From positions 4,216,001 through 4,280,000 of the forward strand of contig NZ_CP128361.1 of assembly GCF_030345075.1 (NCBI RefSeq): a stretch of 64,000 bases of DNA. Reading direction: 5' to 3'. Origin of the DNA: Solwaraspora sp. WMMA2065 (GTDB lineage Bacteria > Actinomycetota > Actinomycetes > Mycobacteriales > Micromonosporaceae). This document shows positions 45,102 through 52,822 of the stretch, piece by piece. Position numbers and translations under genes: made by a program. The notes below the pieces were generated by a model. The model made no database searches, was not told where the DNA came from, and worked only from the letters and a program-made list of their open reading frames with translations. The first letter of the stretch is position 1; each line of letters opens with the position of its first letter.

Positions 45102-46348
45102 CGTCGCCCCCGGCTGTCGAGCACCGCCGGCACCGGTACGCCGCGTTCGATGAGCAACCTGGCCAGGGCCGGGCCGGCCGGCTGCGGGCCGGCCCCGCGC
45201 CGCCAAGCGGGGGTGACCGTGATCAGCCGCTCCGGCCCGTGCGGGGTGAGCAGACAGATCGCGTCGACGAATCGCCGCCCGGCGAACCGGCGCAGCTGGA
45301 CGACCACCTGGATGGCGGCGGCGATCTGCGCGTGCAACGCGGCGCGGGGCAGCCCACCGAGCAGCCCCAACGCCTCCAGCCGGGCCGGCACGTCGCTGGC
45401 CGCGTTCGCGTGCAGGGTGCCCGCGCCGCCGTCGTGGCCGGTGTTGAGCGCGGCCAGCAGGTCGACGACCTCAGCGCCCCGGCATTCGCCGACGACCAGC
45501 CGGTCCGGCCGCATCCGCAACGCCTGCCGGACCAACGCACCGAGCCCGACCGACCCGACCCCCTCGACGTTGGCTGTCCGTGCCTGCAACGTCACCACAT
45601 GCGGATGCTCCGGCCGCAACTCGGCCGCGTCCTCCACCATCACGATCCGCTCGTCGGCCGGCACCAGCCCGAGCAACGTGTTCAACAAGGTCGTCTTGCC
45701 CGACCCCGTGCCGCCCGTGATCAGGTACGCCAGCCGCCCCGCCACCACCGCCCGCAGCAGCTCCGCCACTGGGCCGTCGACCATGCCGTTGCCCACCAGC
45801 TCGGCCAACTGGAACGGACGCTGCCGGAACGTCCGCAACGACAGGTACGGCCCCGTCGCCGCCACCGGCGGCAACACCGCGTGCAACCGGGTACCGTCCG
45901 GCAACCGGGCATCGACGTACGGGCATCCGTCATCGAGCCGACGCCCGCAGGCCGCCGCCAGCCGCTGCGCCAACCGACGCACCTCGTCCACGGAACCGAC
46001 GCCCACGGCCGCCCGCTCCAACCCGGCACCCCGGTCCACCCACACCTGGGTGCCGTTCACCAAAACGTCGGTCACCCGAGCGTCGGCCAGCAACGGCGAC
46101 AGCGGCCCCGCCCCGGCCAACTCACCGTGTACCCGGTCGGCCAGCCGCAACAACCCGGCGTCACCTCGCAACGCCGCCCCCGGCTCGGCCCGCACCGCAC
46201 CGACCACCGAGGCCGGCGTCACCGACGTGCCGTCCGCGATGAACCGCTCCCGCACCCGGGCCGCCACCACCGCCTCGTCGACACCCGCACCACCGGGCCA
46301 CCCGGCCGGCGCGACGGAACCGCCCGTACGGGCCGACCCGGCCGTCAT
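45098..46348 (-). CDS. tadA: Tad pilus ATPase (CpaF/VirB11-like)
   Basis: A 416-aa secretion ATPase: Walker A GGTGSGKTTLLNTLLG, Asp box VMVEDAAELRPEHPHVV, Walker B LRMRPDRLVVGECRGAE, and His box GHDGGAGTLHANAA. It powers pilus assembly. ATG 46348 overlaps (ATGA) the stop of a 38-codon remnant of ssd, so tadA is translated by coupling to that remnant. Normally ssd itself is the preceding gene. Confidence 0.94.
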   Translation of the reverse strand: MTAGSARTGGSVAPAGWPGGAGVDEAVVAARVRERFIADGTSVTPASVVGAVRAEPGAALRGDAGLLRLADRVHGELAGAGPLSPLLADARVTDVLVNGTQVWVDRGAGLERAAVGVGSVDEVRRLAQRLAAACGRRLDDGCPYVDARLPDGTRLHAVLPPVAATGPYLSLRTFRQRPFQLAELVGNGMVDGPVAELLRAVVAGRLAYLITGGTGSGKTTLLNTLLGLVPADERIVMVEDAAELRPEHPHVVTLQARTANVEGVGSVGLGALVRQALRMRPDRLVVGECRGAEVVDLLAALNTGHDGGAGTLHANAASDVPARLEALGLLGGLPRAALHAQIAAAIQVVVQLRRFAGRRFVDAICLLTPHGPERLITVTPAWRRGAGPQPAGPALARLLIERGVPVPAVLDSRGRR

Positions 46349-46461
46349 GACGCCACCACCGCACGATCGACCAGGCCCGCGACGTCACGCCGAGGTCTTG
46401 CCTCGGCGGTGACGAGCGGCGGGCAGGTGCGGGGAATCGCGACGGGGTACAGCGGCGGCAT
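46345..46461 (-). pseudogene. Internally deleted ssd copy (38 codons), leader of tadA
   Basis: The frame starts MPPLYPVAIPRTCPPLV and ends VAGLVDRAVVAS. The intact ssd gene starts MPPRTSIAAPRRLPLVV and ends VAGLVDRAAAAS. The first ~22 and last ~13 codons are kept, and about 325 codons between are lost without breaking the frame. AGGAGGG sits before the ATG, and the stop overlaps the tadA start. It can no longer act as an ATPase but can still deliver ribosomes to tadA. Confidence 0.85.
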
Positions 46462-46575
46462 CTGAGCCCTCCTACGGCTCGGGGAGCGATGCCGAAACTG
46501 TGGACGCTGACGCGGCGTTCGCGCCTGGACGATCAGGCAGGCTGTGGACAACCGACCTGCCTGTGGATAACTTCT
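46462..46575. repeat. Duplicated ssd 5' region (matches 50392-50500)
   Basis: Upstream of the mini-ssd start this segment aligns with the 5' region of the intact ssd. Both have CCTCCT-CGG near the start codon, then GATGCCG-AACTGTGG, then two CTGTGGA(C/T)AAC elements. Homology fades after about 46575. The duplication therefore covers promoter, leader and gene. It is diverged rather than a recent copy. Confidence 0.75.
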
Positions 46576-46628
46576 CCCGGCCGGAGGTGATCTGCTACGG
46601 CGGCCGCGTAGGCAATGAACCGGCAGGG

Positions 46629-46811
46629 TCAGATCGAGCGGCGTGGCCAGCGCTTGCGGGGGCGCGGCTCCTCCTCACGGTGCTGGCGCTTGTGCTCGTG
46701 CACCCGGTCCTCCCACGCCTGCTGGTCGTCGTCGGCGGGATCAAACGGGTACCAGCGGTGCGAACCGTCCTCGAAGTGCATGTCCTCGTCACCGGGCCGG
46801 ATGACCGACAT
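46629..46811 (-). CDS. Small acidic/basic hypothetical protein
   Basis: A 60-aa protein: an aromatic acidic first half (HFEDGSHRWYPFDPADDDQ) and a strongly basic end (KRQHREEEPRPRKRWPRRS). ATG overlaps the upstream stop (TGATG). Third gene of a coupled trio in the islet between ssd copies. No known function. Confidence 0.6.
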   Translation of the reverse strand: MSVIRPGDEDMHFEDGSHRWYPFDPADDDQQAWEDRVHEHKRQHREEEPRPRKRWPRRSI

Positions 46812-47029
46812 CAGCGCCACCACCCCATGAATCGCCAGTACAGGTAGCCGCTGCGGTTGTCGGCCAGGTCGATCATCGCGTCGAGCAGGCACGTCGCCAT
46901 GTAGACCGACAGCGACACCGTCGCCCCCGCGTACTCCGCGAGCAGTTCCTGACGGCGGGTGTGACAGGGCCACGGATCCGCGCATCCCGCGCAGGTCCAC
47001 GCCGGCTGGATCGGGGTGTGGAAGCTCAC
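46811..47029 (-). CDS. Small cysteine-containing hypothetical protein
   Basis: A 72-aa protein with WTCAGCADPWPCHTRRQELL (three cysteines and a histidine, possibly zinc-binding) followed by a helical segment and YLYWRFMGWWR. It resembles a common small actinomycete family found near XRE/DUF397 genes. GAGGAGG precedes GTG 47029. Start and stop overlap both neighbours. Confidence 0.65.
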   Translation of the reverse strand: MSFHTPIQPAWTCAGCADPWPCHTRRQELLAEYAGATVSLSVYMATCLLDAMIDLADNRSGYLYWRFMGWWR

Positions 47030-47202
47030 GCGCCCTCCTCTGGCCAGTGACCCCGGTTGATCGGTATCCGGTGCCGAGCCCGGCAGGGCAGCGCCGCCCC
47101 GCACCGGCAGACCTGCTGCCACTTGCGCCAGGACCACACCGGCCGGTGTCGCCTGGCCAGCGTCCTTGCGACTGCGACGACGTACGCCTCGTAGCTGACC
47201 AC
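47026..47202 (-). CDS. Small basic hypothetical protein with CxC...C
   Basis: A 58-aa protein (SYEAYVVAVARTLARRHRP, then QQVCRCGAALPCRARH). The cysteines may bind a metal. GAGGAGG precedes GTG 47202. First gene of the coupled trio. Divergent from the XRE regulator gene. Confidence 0.6.
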   Translation of the reverse strand: MVSYEAYVVAVARTLARRHRPVWSWRKWQQVCRCGAALPCRARHRIPINRGHWPEEGA

Positions 47203-47415
47203 AGGCTGCCTCCTCGCTACAGAACGAGAGCATCGGTGCCGCGTCGAGCGCACCGCGTTGTTCGCCGTACCGGTGATGCGGTCGGCGTCCACATGTGCCC
47301 TATCACCATGGCAGGGGTCAGTGAAATCCGCAGTATGCGGATCGCATCAGAGAGTTGATCAATCTGTGCTGGGCATGGGCTTGATCGGCAATCGGGTGGA
47401 GTGCAGGATGCGTCT

Positions 47416-48291
47416 GTGGCATCACGACAAAGCCCGACAGTCAAACGACGACGGCTGGCTATGACGCTCCGACGTCTGCGGGAGCAGGCAGGTCTCTCGT
47501 CGACCGAGGCTGCCCGGCAGGTCGATCATGACGGGAGTTGGCTGTCCCGCATCGAAACCGCCGAGGTCCGGCCGCATCCGAACGACGTGCGGGCGCTTCT
47601 TGGGCTCTACGGCGTCGCCGGTGAGCAGGCTGAGGCTGTTATCGCTGTCGCCCGACAAGCCCGGCAGCGCGGCTGGTGGCAGCGCTACAGCGAGGTGCTA
47701 CCTGAGTGGTTCGTGACCTACGTCGGCATGGAGTCCGAAGCGTCGGTCATCCGGTCCTACCAGTGCCAGATGGTTCCAGGCATTCTGCAGACCGAGGAGT
47801 ACGCACGGGCGGCGTTCCGGGGCGCGCCGATCCCGATGCGCGACAGTGAGCTCGAACAACAGGTCGCGCTGCGGATGGACCGGCAGTCCATCCTGGGCAC
47901 AGACGACCAGCCGATTCTGCGGATGATCCTCGACGAGGCAGCGGTACGGCGGATGGTCGGCGGGCCGCGTGTGCTTCGGGCGCAGCTCGACCGCTTGATC
48001 ACGGAGTGTGACCGGACCCGAGTGCAGATTCAGATCCTGCCGTTCGGGGCCGGCGCTGGTTTCGACGGCAGCTTCGTCATCCTTGACTTCCCGCCGATAC
48101 CCGAGCCCTTTCCTGAATCGGCCGAGGATCGGCTGGTCTACGTCGGCACCCTCACCGGCGCGCTCTACCTGGAGCAACCGGCCGAGGTTGCCGCTTACTT
48201 GGCCGCGTTTGAGCAGCTCGCCGCCGAGGCTCTGCCGCCAACGGCCTCCCGCGATACCTTGGTTAGGATCGCCAGCGATCTGGCGACCTAG
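47416..48291 (+). CDS. XRE-family regulator with DUF5753
   Basis: A 291-aa protein: N-terminal helix-turn-helix (TLRRLREQAGLSSTEAARQV, WLSRIETAEVRP), then the DUF5753 domain (VPGILQTEEYARA, VQIQILPFGAGA, LVYVGTLTGALYLE). Streptomycetes and Micromonosporaceae have dozens of such genes, usually paired with DUF397 as here. Known examples (BldB/WhiJ-type systems) affect development. The GTG start is not certain, and GTG 47401 is also in frame. Confidence 0.88.
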   Translation: MASRQSPTVKRRRLAMTLRRLREQAGLSSTEAARQVDHDGSWLSRIETAEVRPHPNDVRALLGLYGVAGEQAEAVIAVARQARQRGWWQRYSEVLPEWFVTYVGMESEASVIRSYQCQMVPGILQTEEYARAAFRGAPIPMRDSELEQQVALRMDRQSILGTDDQPILRMILDEAAVRRMVGGPRVLRAQLDRLITECDRTRVQIQILPFGAGAGFDGSFVILDFPPIPEPFPESAEDRLVYVGTLTGALYLEQPAEVAAYLAAFEQLAAEALPPTASRDTLVRIASDLAT

Positions 48292-48306
48292 CAGAAGGAG
48301 CATGAC

Positions 48307-48495
48307 GTGGACTCGGTGTGGCGCAAGAGCACCCGGTCTGGTTCCTCCGGTGACTGTGTAGAAGCTCGGCGCAGCGACCGTGCCGCCCAGGTCCGCGACA
48401 GCAAGGACCAGGCCGGACCGGTGCTGTCGTTCACCGCCGATACCTGGACCGGCTTCGTCCAGGGGATCAAGCTCGGCCAGTTCGACCACCGCTGA
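48307..48495 (+). CDS. DUF397 protein
   Basis: A 62-aa protein with the full family signature: WRKSTRSGSSGDCVEARRS, VRDSKDQAGPVLSFTADTW, and FVQGIKLGQF. AAGGAG lies 7 bp before GTG 48307. It follows the XRE/DUF5753 gene by 15 bp, forming the standard regulator/small-partner pair, proposed to behave like toxin-antitoxin-style modules. Confidence 0.92.
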   Translation: MDSVWRKSTRSGSSGDCVEARRSDRAAQVRDSKDQAGPVLSFTADTWTGFVQGIKLGQFDHR

Positions 48496-48562
48496 CCCCG
48501 ATTGGCGTCTGCCCTGATCCCACAACCAGGACCAGGGCAGACGCTGGCGTCAGGACGGCTGT

Positions 48563-48877
48563 TTAGGCTGCGATGAACTCGACAGCACCGCCGCTGACCT
48601 TGATATTGAAATCCATGCCTGTGCCCTTCGACAGCTTGACCAGGGTCGCGATCGACGGAGGCTGATCGCCCGACTCAAGGCGCGCGATCACCGACTGAGT
48701 CATCCCGACCTCGCGGGCAAGACCCGCCTGGGTGAGGCCATGTTCCTGGCGGTAGCGCAAGATTCGCAGCGCGACGTCGTTGGCGAACGCGGTGCGGTCC
48801 CACTCCGAGCAAAACTCTGGGTCGTGGCGCTGCTCGTCGTGGACTTGGGCCGAGGTCTTCAGATCGGACAGGTTCAT
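48563..48877 (-). CDS. XRE-family antitoxin
   Basis: A 104-aa protein with a helix-turn-helix (ILRYRQEHGLTQAGLAREVGMTQSVIARLESGDQ) and the usual C-terminal strand (TGMDFNIKVSG). Its ATG overlaps the stop of the upstream toxin frame (TGATG), the common toxin-first higBA order. It is intact although its toxin is not. Confidence 0.85.
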   Translation of the reverse strand: MNLSDLKTSAQVHDEQRHDPEFCSEWDRTAFANDVALRILRYRQEHGLTQAGLAREVGMTQSVIARLESGDQPPSIATLVKLSKGTGMDFNIKVSGGAVEFIAA

Positions 48878-49213
48878 CACTCGTCGCCCTTCACTTCGTC
48901 GATGCGCTTCTCTGCTGTGGCGATTGCCTTCCGGAAGGCTCGTGGGTTGACGCTGGCCTCGGGGGCGATGGCTCCGAGGACGTAGGCGTTGCCGACCTGG
49001 CGATAAAGGGCTCGCCAGCGACTACGGCCGGCTCGTGGGCGTAGCTCCCGGAGGCTGGTAGCTGTCTTGATGTCGCTCGAGTGCGGGTACCCCAGGTTTG
49101 GCCCGGATTGCTACCAATTTGTCTACTGCATGGCCGATCGCTACCCGCTCGACAGCGGGCAACTCGCGCAACTCAGCTTCCGCCCCGGGGTGGTAGTAGA
49201 CCGGCCACGATAC
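48877..49213 (-). pseudogene. RelE/HigB-type toxin, frameshifted and without a start codon
   Basis: N-terminal frame: SWPVYYHPGAEAELRELPAV ... KLVAI. C-terminal frame: GPNLGYPHSSDIKTATSLRE ... RWRALYRQVGNAYVLGAI, the typical ribonuclease-fold toxin. The two are joined only if one C is removed near 49104. Before SWP the codon is GTA where GTG would be expected, and no ATG/GTG/TTG lies between it and the ssd fragment. So the toxin has two lesions. A sequencing error could explain one of them. Confidence 0.72.
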
Positions 49214-49224
49214 TTGAGAAGTAT
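49210..49224. promoter_or_regulatory. Toxin-antitoxin operator and -10 region
   Basis: ATACTT-GAG-AAGTAT is a perfect inverted repeat at the start of the toxin frame. On the minus strand it overlaps TATACT, a good -10 box. It is probably the autoregulatory site of the antitoxin. Transcription would start at or next to the lost start codon (leaderless). Confidence 0.55.
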
Positions 49225-49299
49225 AGCAGAATTGCGATAATGACGGGTGCCTGGAGGCCGAACGTCGGTCACCCGCGCCGGAACCAACCAAACCCGCCG

Positions 49300-50391
49300 T
49301 CACGACGCTGCCGCCGCGCGATCGACCAGGCCGGCGACGACCCGCTGACACAACTCGGCCAACGGACCCCGGCCCGAGGAACCCGGAGCGTCACCGCGCT
49401 CCAGCCCTCGGCTGACTCGTGGCTCAGGTTGCAGCACCCCGGTCACCGGCAGCCCCAGGGTCCGCCCGATCTCCCGGGCCCGCAGCCGGCCCGGGGCCGG
49501 CCCGCGCACGACCAGCGACAGGTCGGTGCAGTGCGGTTGGATGTCGGTGATCACCCGGGCGGTCGCCGCCGTGGCCCGCAACTCGGCCGGGACCAGCACC
49601 AGCACCCGGTCGGTGGCGTGCATCGCGGCGATCGCTGCTTCGTCGGGCCGGCGGGGCAGGTCGACGACGACCACGTCCCGCTCCCGCCGGGCCGCGTCGA
49701 GGGCGGCGGTCATCGTGGCGGCGGGCAGCGGTAGCGGTTCGCCCCGGTCCCAGGAGAGCAGCCCGAGGTCGCCCCGGCAGGGCAGCGCGCCGGCCAGCGC
49801 CGACGGGTCGATCCGGCCGTCGCTGTCGGCGAGCGCCGGCCAGCGTAGGCCGTCGATCTGCTCCCAGCCGAGGACCAGATCGAGGCCGCCGCCGAGCGGG
49901 TCGGCGTCGACCAGCAGGCTGCGCAGCCCGAGCCGGGCGGCGGTGACCGACAGGGCACCGGCCAGCACGCTGGCGCCGGCCCCGCCCCGGCCGCCGATCA
50001 CCCCGATGACAGCTGCGGCCGGCTTGTCGGTGCCGCCGTTGTCGGTGAGGCGGTCGACCAGCCACGGCTCCGCCGCCGGCAGGATCGCGACATGCTCGGC
50101 ACCGAGCAGCTCGGCGACCTGCCAGGGCTGGTCCTGGTCGGCCCGGCCGACCAGGACCAGCCGGGGTCGGCGGGGCATCCTGGCCCGCAGGTAGGCGTCC
50201 GCCTGGTCGGCACCGACCAGGACGAACGGGGCGGCGGCCTGCCGGGACCGGGCGGCGACCGGGTCGGCAGCCAGGTCGACGTCGGTGCCGGCGAGCGCCG
50301 CGAGGCGCAGCAGGTCGTCGAGCAGTCGTTCGTCGGCGGTGACGACCAGTGGCAGCCGGCGGGGTGCGGCGATACTGGTGCGCGGCGGCAT
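49300..50391 (-). CDS. ssd: Septum-site-determining/CpaE-like ATPase, intact copy
   Basis: A 363-aa MinD/CpaE-superfamily protein with a deviant Walker loop (VIGVIGGRGGAGASVLAGALS, no canonical GKT) and Walker A-prime/B-like strands (RSLLVDADPLGGGLD, VVVVDLPRRPDE). ATG 50391 follows AGGAGG. In actinobacteria this gene heads the tad operon. Here it is separated from tadA by the islet, and only a fragment like the first ~12 codons of tadA (VTAGLVGSGAGD) follows its stop. Its downstream partner is thus the decayed toxin. Confidence 0.87.
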   Translation of the reverse strand: MPPRTSIAAPRRLPLVVTADERLLDDLLRLAALAGTDVDLAADPVAARSRQAAAPFVLVGADQADAYLRARMPRRPRLVLVGRADQDQPWQVAELLGAEHVAILPAAEPWLVDRLTDNGGTDKPAAAVIGVIGGRGGAGASVLAGALSVTAARLGLRSLLVDADPLGGGLDLVLGWEQIDGLRWPALADSDGRIDPSALAGALPCRGDLGLLSWDRGEPLPLPAATMTAALDAARRERDVVVVDLPRRPDEAAIAAMHATDRVLVLVPAELRATAATARVITDIQPHCTDLSLVVRGPAPGRLRAREIGRTLGLPVTGVLQPEPRVSRGLERGDAPGSSGRGPLAELCQRVVAGLVDRAAAAS

Positions 50392-50583
50392 CCGGACCTC
50401 CTGCGGTCGGTGAGGGGATGCCGCAACTGTGGGTGCCGCCCCGGTGCCCGCGCTCCCTCGACGGGGCTGCCTGTGGACAACGGGACCGCCTGTGGACAAC
50501 GTCAGCGCCGGTCAACTGATCTGGTAAGTGAGGAGGACCGGGTGGCGGGACAGCGCTGGAAGCTGGAACGCGCCCTGGAATAG

Positions 50584-50684
50584 CGACGACCCCCGCCGGG
50601 GGGAGACGGGGGTCGCCTGGGGTTCGGCTCCGGGGGGGTCGAGCCGAACCCGCTCAGCGGTCACGGGGGGTGCAACCGCCGAGT
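50584..50684 (-). ncRNA. 6C RNA
   Basis: On the minus strand three consecutive stem-loops each expose a run of six or more C: a GCGGTT/GACCGC-type stem with loop GCACCCCCCGT, an 11-bp stem GGGTTCGGCTC/GAGCCGAACCC with loop GACCCCCCCG (50620-50651), and GACCCCCG/CGGGGGTC with loop TCTCCCCCC. C-rich hairpin loops define the actinobacterial 6C RNA. Its position between ssd and a HAD phosphatase gene is the same as for B11/6C in Mycobacterium. TTATCT near 50719 may be its -10. The last hairpin may terminate it. It is a conserved small regulatory RNA. Targets not readable here. Confidence 0.85.
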
Positions 50685-50920
50685 GTCTTCCGGATGAAGC
50701 CTGGGACGGAAAGATAACTGTGTCATGACAAGCATGCCTGAGCAGACCGCCACCCGTCGAGTGGCGTTTTCACCGGGAGTCGCACCGCTGCCGGCACGGG
50801 ACGCAGGTTGGGCCACTCAGCTTCCTGATCGTCGGATCAGATCCCGGGGGATCCCCGTCGCCGACCGGCGACGACGCACCGGCCGTCGCCGACGTCCCGC
50901 TCCGGCTAGACTGCACCGTC

Positions 50921-51721
50921 GTGGGCCGCAGCGCCGCTTTTTTTGATCTCGACAAGACTGTCATCGCCAAGTCCAGCGCCTTGGCGTTCGGCCGGCCGTT
51001 CTACCGCGACGGGCTGATCACCAGGCGGGACGTGGTCAAGTCGGCGTACGCCCAGCTGATGTTCCGGCTCGGCGGCTCCGACGAACAGACCATGGCCCGC
51101 ACCCGCGACTACCTGGCCGCGCTGTGCAAGGGCTGGCAGGTGGAGCAGGTCCGGCAGATCGTCGCGGAGACGTTGCACGAGCTGATCAACCCGTACGTCT
51201 ACGCCGAGGCGGCGGCGCTGATCGAGGAGCACCAGAACGCCGGTCGGGACGTGGTGCTGGTCTCCGCGTCGGGCGAGGAGATGGTACGCCCGATCGGCGA
51301 ACTACTCGGCGTCACCGACGTGATCGCCACCCGGATGGCCGTGGAGAACGGCCGGTACAGCGGAGAAATCGAGTTCTACGCGGCTGGGGCTGCCAAGGTT
51401 ACCGGCGTCACCGAGCTCGCTGAGCAGCGCGGGTACGACCTTGCCGAGTGCTACGCCTACTCCGACTCGGTCACCGACGTACCCATGCTCGAATGCGTCG
51501 GGCACCCGACGGTGGTCAACCCGGACCGCCAGCTCCGCAAGCTCGCCACCGAGCAGGGCTGGCCGGTCCTCGCCTTCCGCCACCCGATCCCGCTCGGCCG
51601 CAGGTTGCGGGAGCGGCCGGCGGTCCCGGTGGCGGCCGCCGCGTTGAGCGTCGGGGTCGGGGTCGCGATCGGCATCGCCTGGTACGGCCGGCACCGCCGG
51701 ACAAAGACAGCCTCGGCCTGA
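50921..51721 (+). CDS. HAD-IB family hydrolase (SerB-like)
   Basis: A 266-aa HAD enzyme: motif I FFDLDKTVI, motif II VLVSASGEEM, motif III with K in GAAKVTG, and motif IV YSDSVTDVPML. The C-terminus carries a hydrophobic helix (VPVAAAALSVGVGVAIGIAW) that likely anchors it. GTG 50921 lies 9 bp after a TAGACT -10-like box, suggesting a leaderless transcript. Orthologous position to Rv3661 next to 6C RNA and ssd. Probably a phosphatase. Substrate unknown. Confidence 0.9.
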   Translation: MGRSAAFFDLDKTVIAKSSALAFGRPFYRDGLITRRDVVKSAYAQLMFRLGGSDEQTMARTRDYLAALCKGWQVEQVRQIVAETLHELINPYVYAEAAALIEEHQNAGRDVVLVSASGEEMVRPIGELLGVTDVIATRMAVENGRYSGEIEFYAAGAAKVTGVTELAEQRGYDLAECYAYSDSVTDVPMLECVGHPTVVNPDRQLRKLATEQGWPVLAFRHPIPLGRRLRERPAVPVAAAALSVGVGVAIGIAWYGRHRRTKTASA

Positions 51722-51738
51722 CCCCGCAGCTGCCAAGC

Positions 51739-51803
51739 AAGATCAGGTGAGCGTGATGGACCTCTCAAGCGACCGGTGAGGTCCATGACGCTCACCTGAT
51801 CTT
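51739..51803. terminator. Long convergent terminator hairpin
   Basis: Two 26-bp arms (51739-51764 and 51778-51803), complementary with a single mismatch, flank a 13-nt loop. They lie exactly between the convergent HAD and Fic-like genes, so this is probably a bidirectional terminator. The arm sequence looks like a repeat that may occur elsewhere in such genomes. Confidence 0.7.
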
Positions 51804-51861
51804 GGTCTAGGATGCACGACCGACCCGACAGGCTCGCACCAGCGCCCCGGCCGGTAGCGGC

Positions 51862-52665
51862 TCAGGCGTTGGCGAGCACCTCGTCGGCGACCCGGGTCAG
51901 CTCCTGGGCACCCAGCTCGACCGCGGTCAGATAGTGCCGCAGCCAGGAGCGGACGCCGTCTGGCGTACCAGTCGCGAAGGCGCCGGCTGAACCCACGTAC
52001 TCGGGTTGCCGCTCGTGGTGGCCGACCTCGACGGCGAGCAGGCCACGCGGGTCCGTGCCGGCCGCGACCAGGGTGAGCCGCGCGGCGGCCCGGGCCACCA
52101 CCCCGCCCGGCCCGGCGAACGGCCGCAACGCGAGCAGCTCGGCGTGCACCACGGCGGCCAGCAGTAGCGCCGGCACCGAGGTGCCGCCGCCGACCAGCGC
52201 GCAAACCCCGTCCAGCCGTAGCGCCACGTCCGGCCCCTGCACCACATCCGGCCCCGGCGCCACGCCTGACTGCGGCGTCACGTCAGGCCGGGCGACCGGA
52301 CGACCCAGCTGGTCGGCCGGCACCAGCCCGCGCGCGGCGAGCACGTGCAACCGGGCCAGCACCTGACGGGGGGTACGGGGCCAGCGGTCGGCCAGCGTGG
52401 GAACCGCCTCGGCCACCCGCAGCGCCCCCTGCACCACCGGATCGGTCACCGTCCCGGCGCGTACATCGGCGACCGGATGGTCGTACCCGTCCAACGCGGC
52501 ACTGGCGACTGCCGAGCGGAGGCTGATCTCTGCCGCCACCGCCCCGCCGTGCCGGCGCAGCGCCCGGTGCCGCAACGCGGCGTCGACCTGCTCGCGGGCG
52601 CGGTCCAGCGCGGGTGCCACGTCGGCGAGGTCGAGCAGCGGGGCCAGGGGGTCGGTCTCGGTCAT
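51862..52665 (-). CDS. Fic-like protein with degenerate active site
   Basis: A 267-aa protein starting at ATG 52665 (an upstream GTG is possible). The arrangement VVHAELLALRPFAGPGGVVARAAARL matches the Fic helix-loop-helix in which HPFxxGNGRxxR is expected. Here the catalytic His is Arg (about residue 181) and N is replaced by P. It is therefore unlikely to be an AMP-transferase. Its place after the HAD gene matches the Mycobacterium gene order (Rv3662c position). Function unknown. Confidence 0.65.
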   Translation of the reverse strand: MTETDPLAPLLDLADVAPALDRAREQVDAALRHRALRRHGGAVAAEISLRSAVASAALDGYDHPVADVRAGTVTDPVVQGALRVAEAVPTLADRWPRTPRQVLARLHVLAARGLVPADQLGRPVARPDVTPQSGVAPGPDVVQGPDVALRLDGVCALVGGGTSVPALLLAAVVHAELLALRPFAGPGGVVARAAARLTLVAAGTDPRGLLAVEVGHHERQPEYVGSAGAFATGTPDGVRSWLRHYLTAVELGAQELTRVADEVLANA

Positions 52666-52822
52666 CAGCGACACGGTACAAGCTTGGCCAGCTGAACCGC
52701 CCGCCGCGCCGGTGTGGCCGCTCGGCGCGCGATGGGCACCCAGGTATCCGCCAAGTCTCGTGCCGGCGGGACGGCGACACTAACCTCGGAGCAAGTCAAG
52801 CGACGTGTGAGGAGCCCCACGC

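Noticed and set aside
50528-50728. Small + strand gene between ssd and the HAD gene
   Set aside because: The sequence folds as the three C-loop hairpins of 6C RNA on the other strand. The frame has no family or ribosome site.
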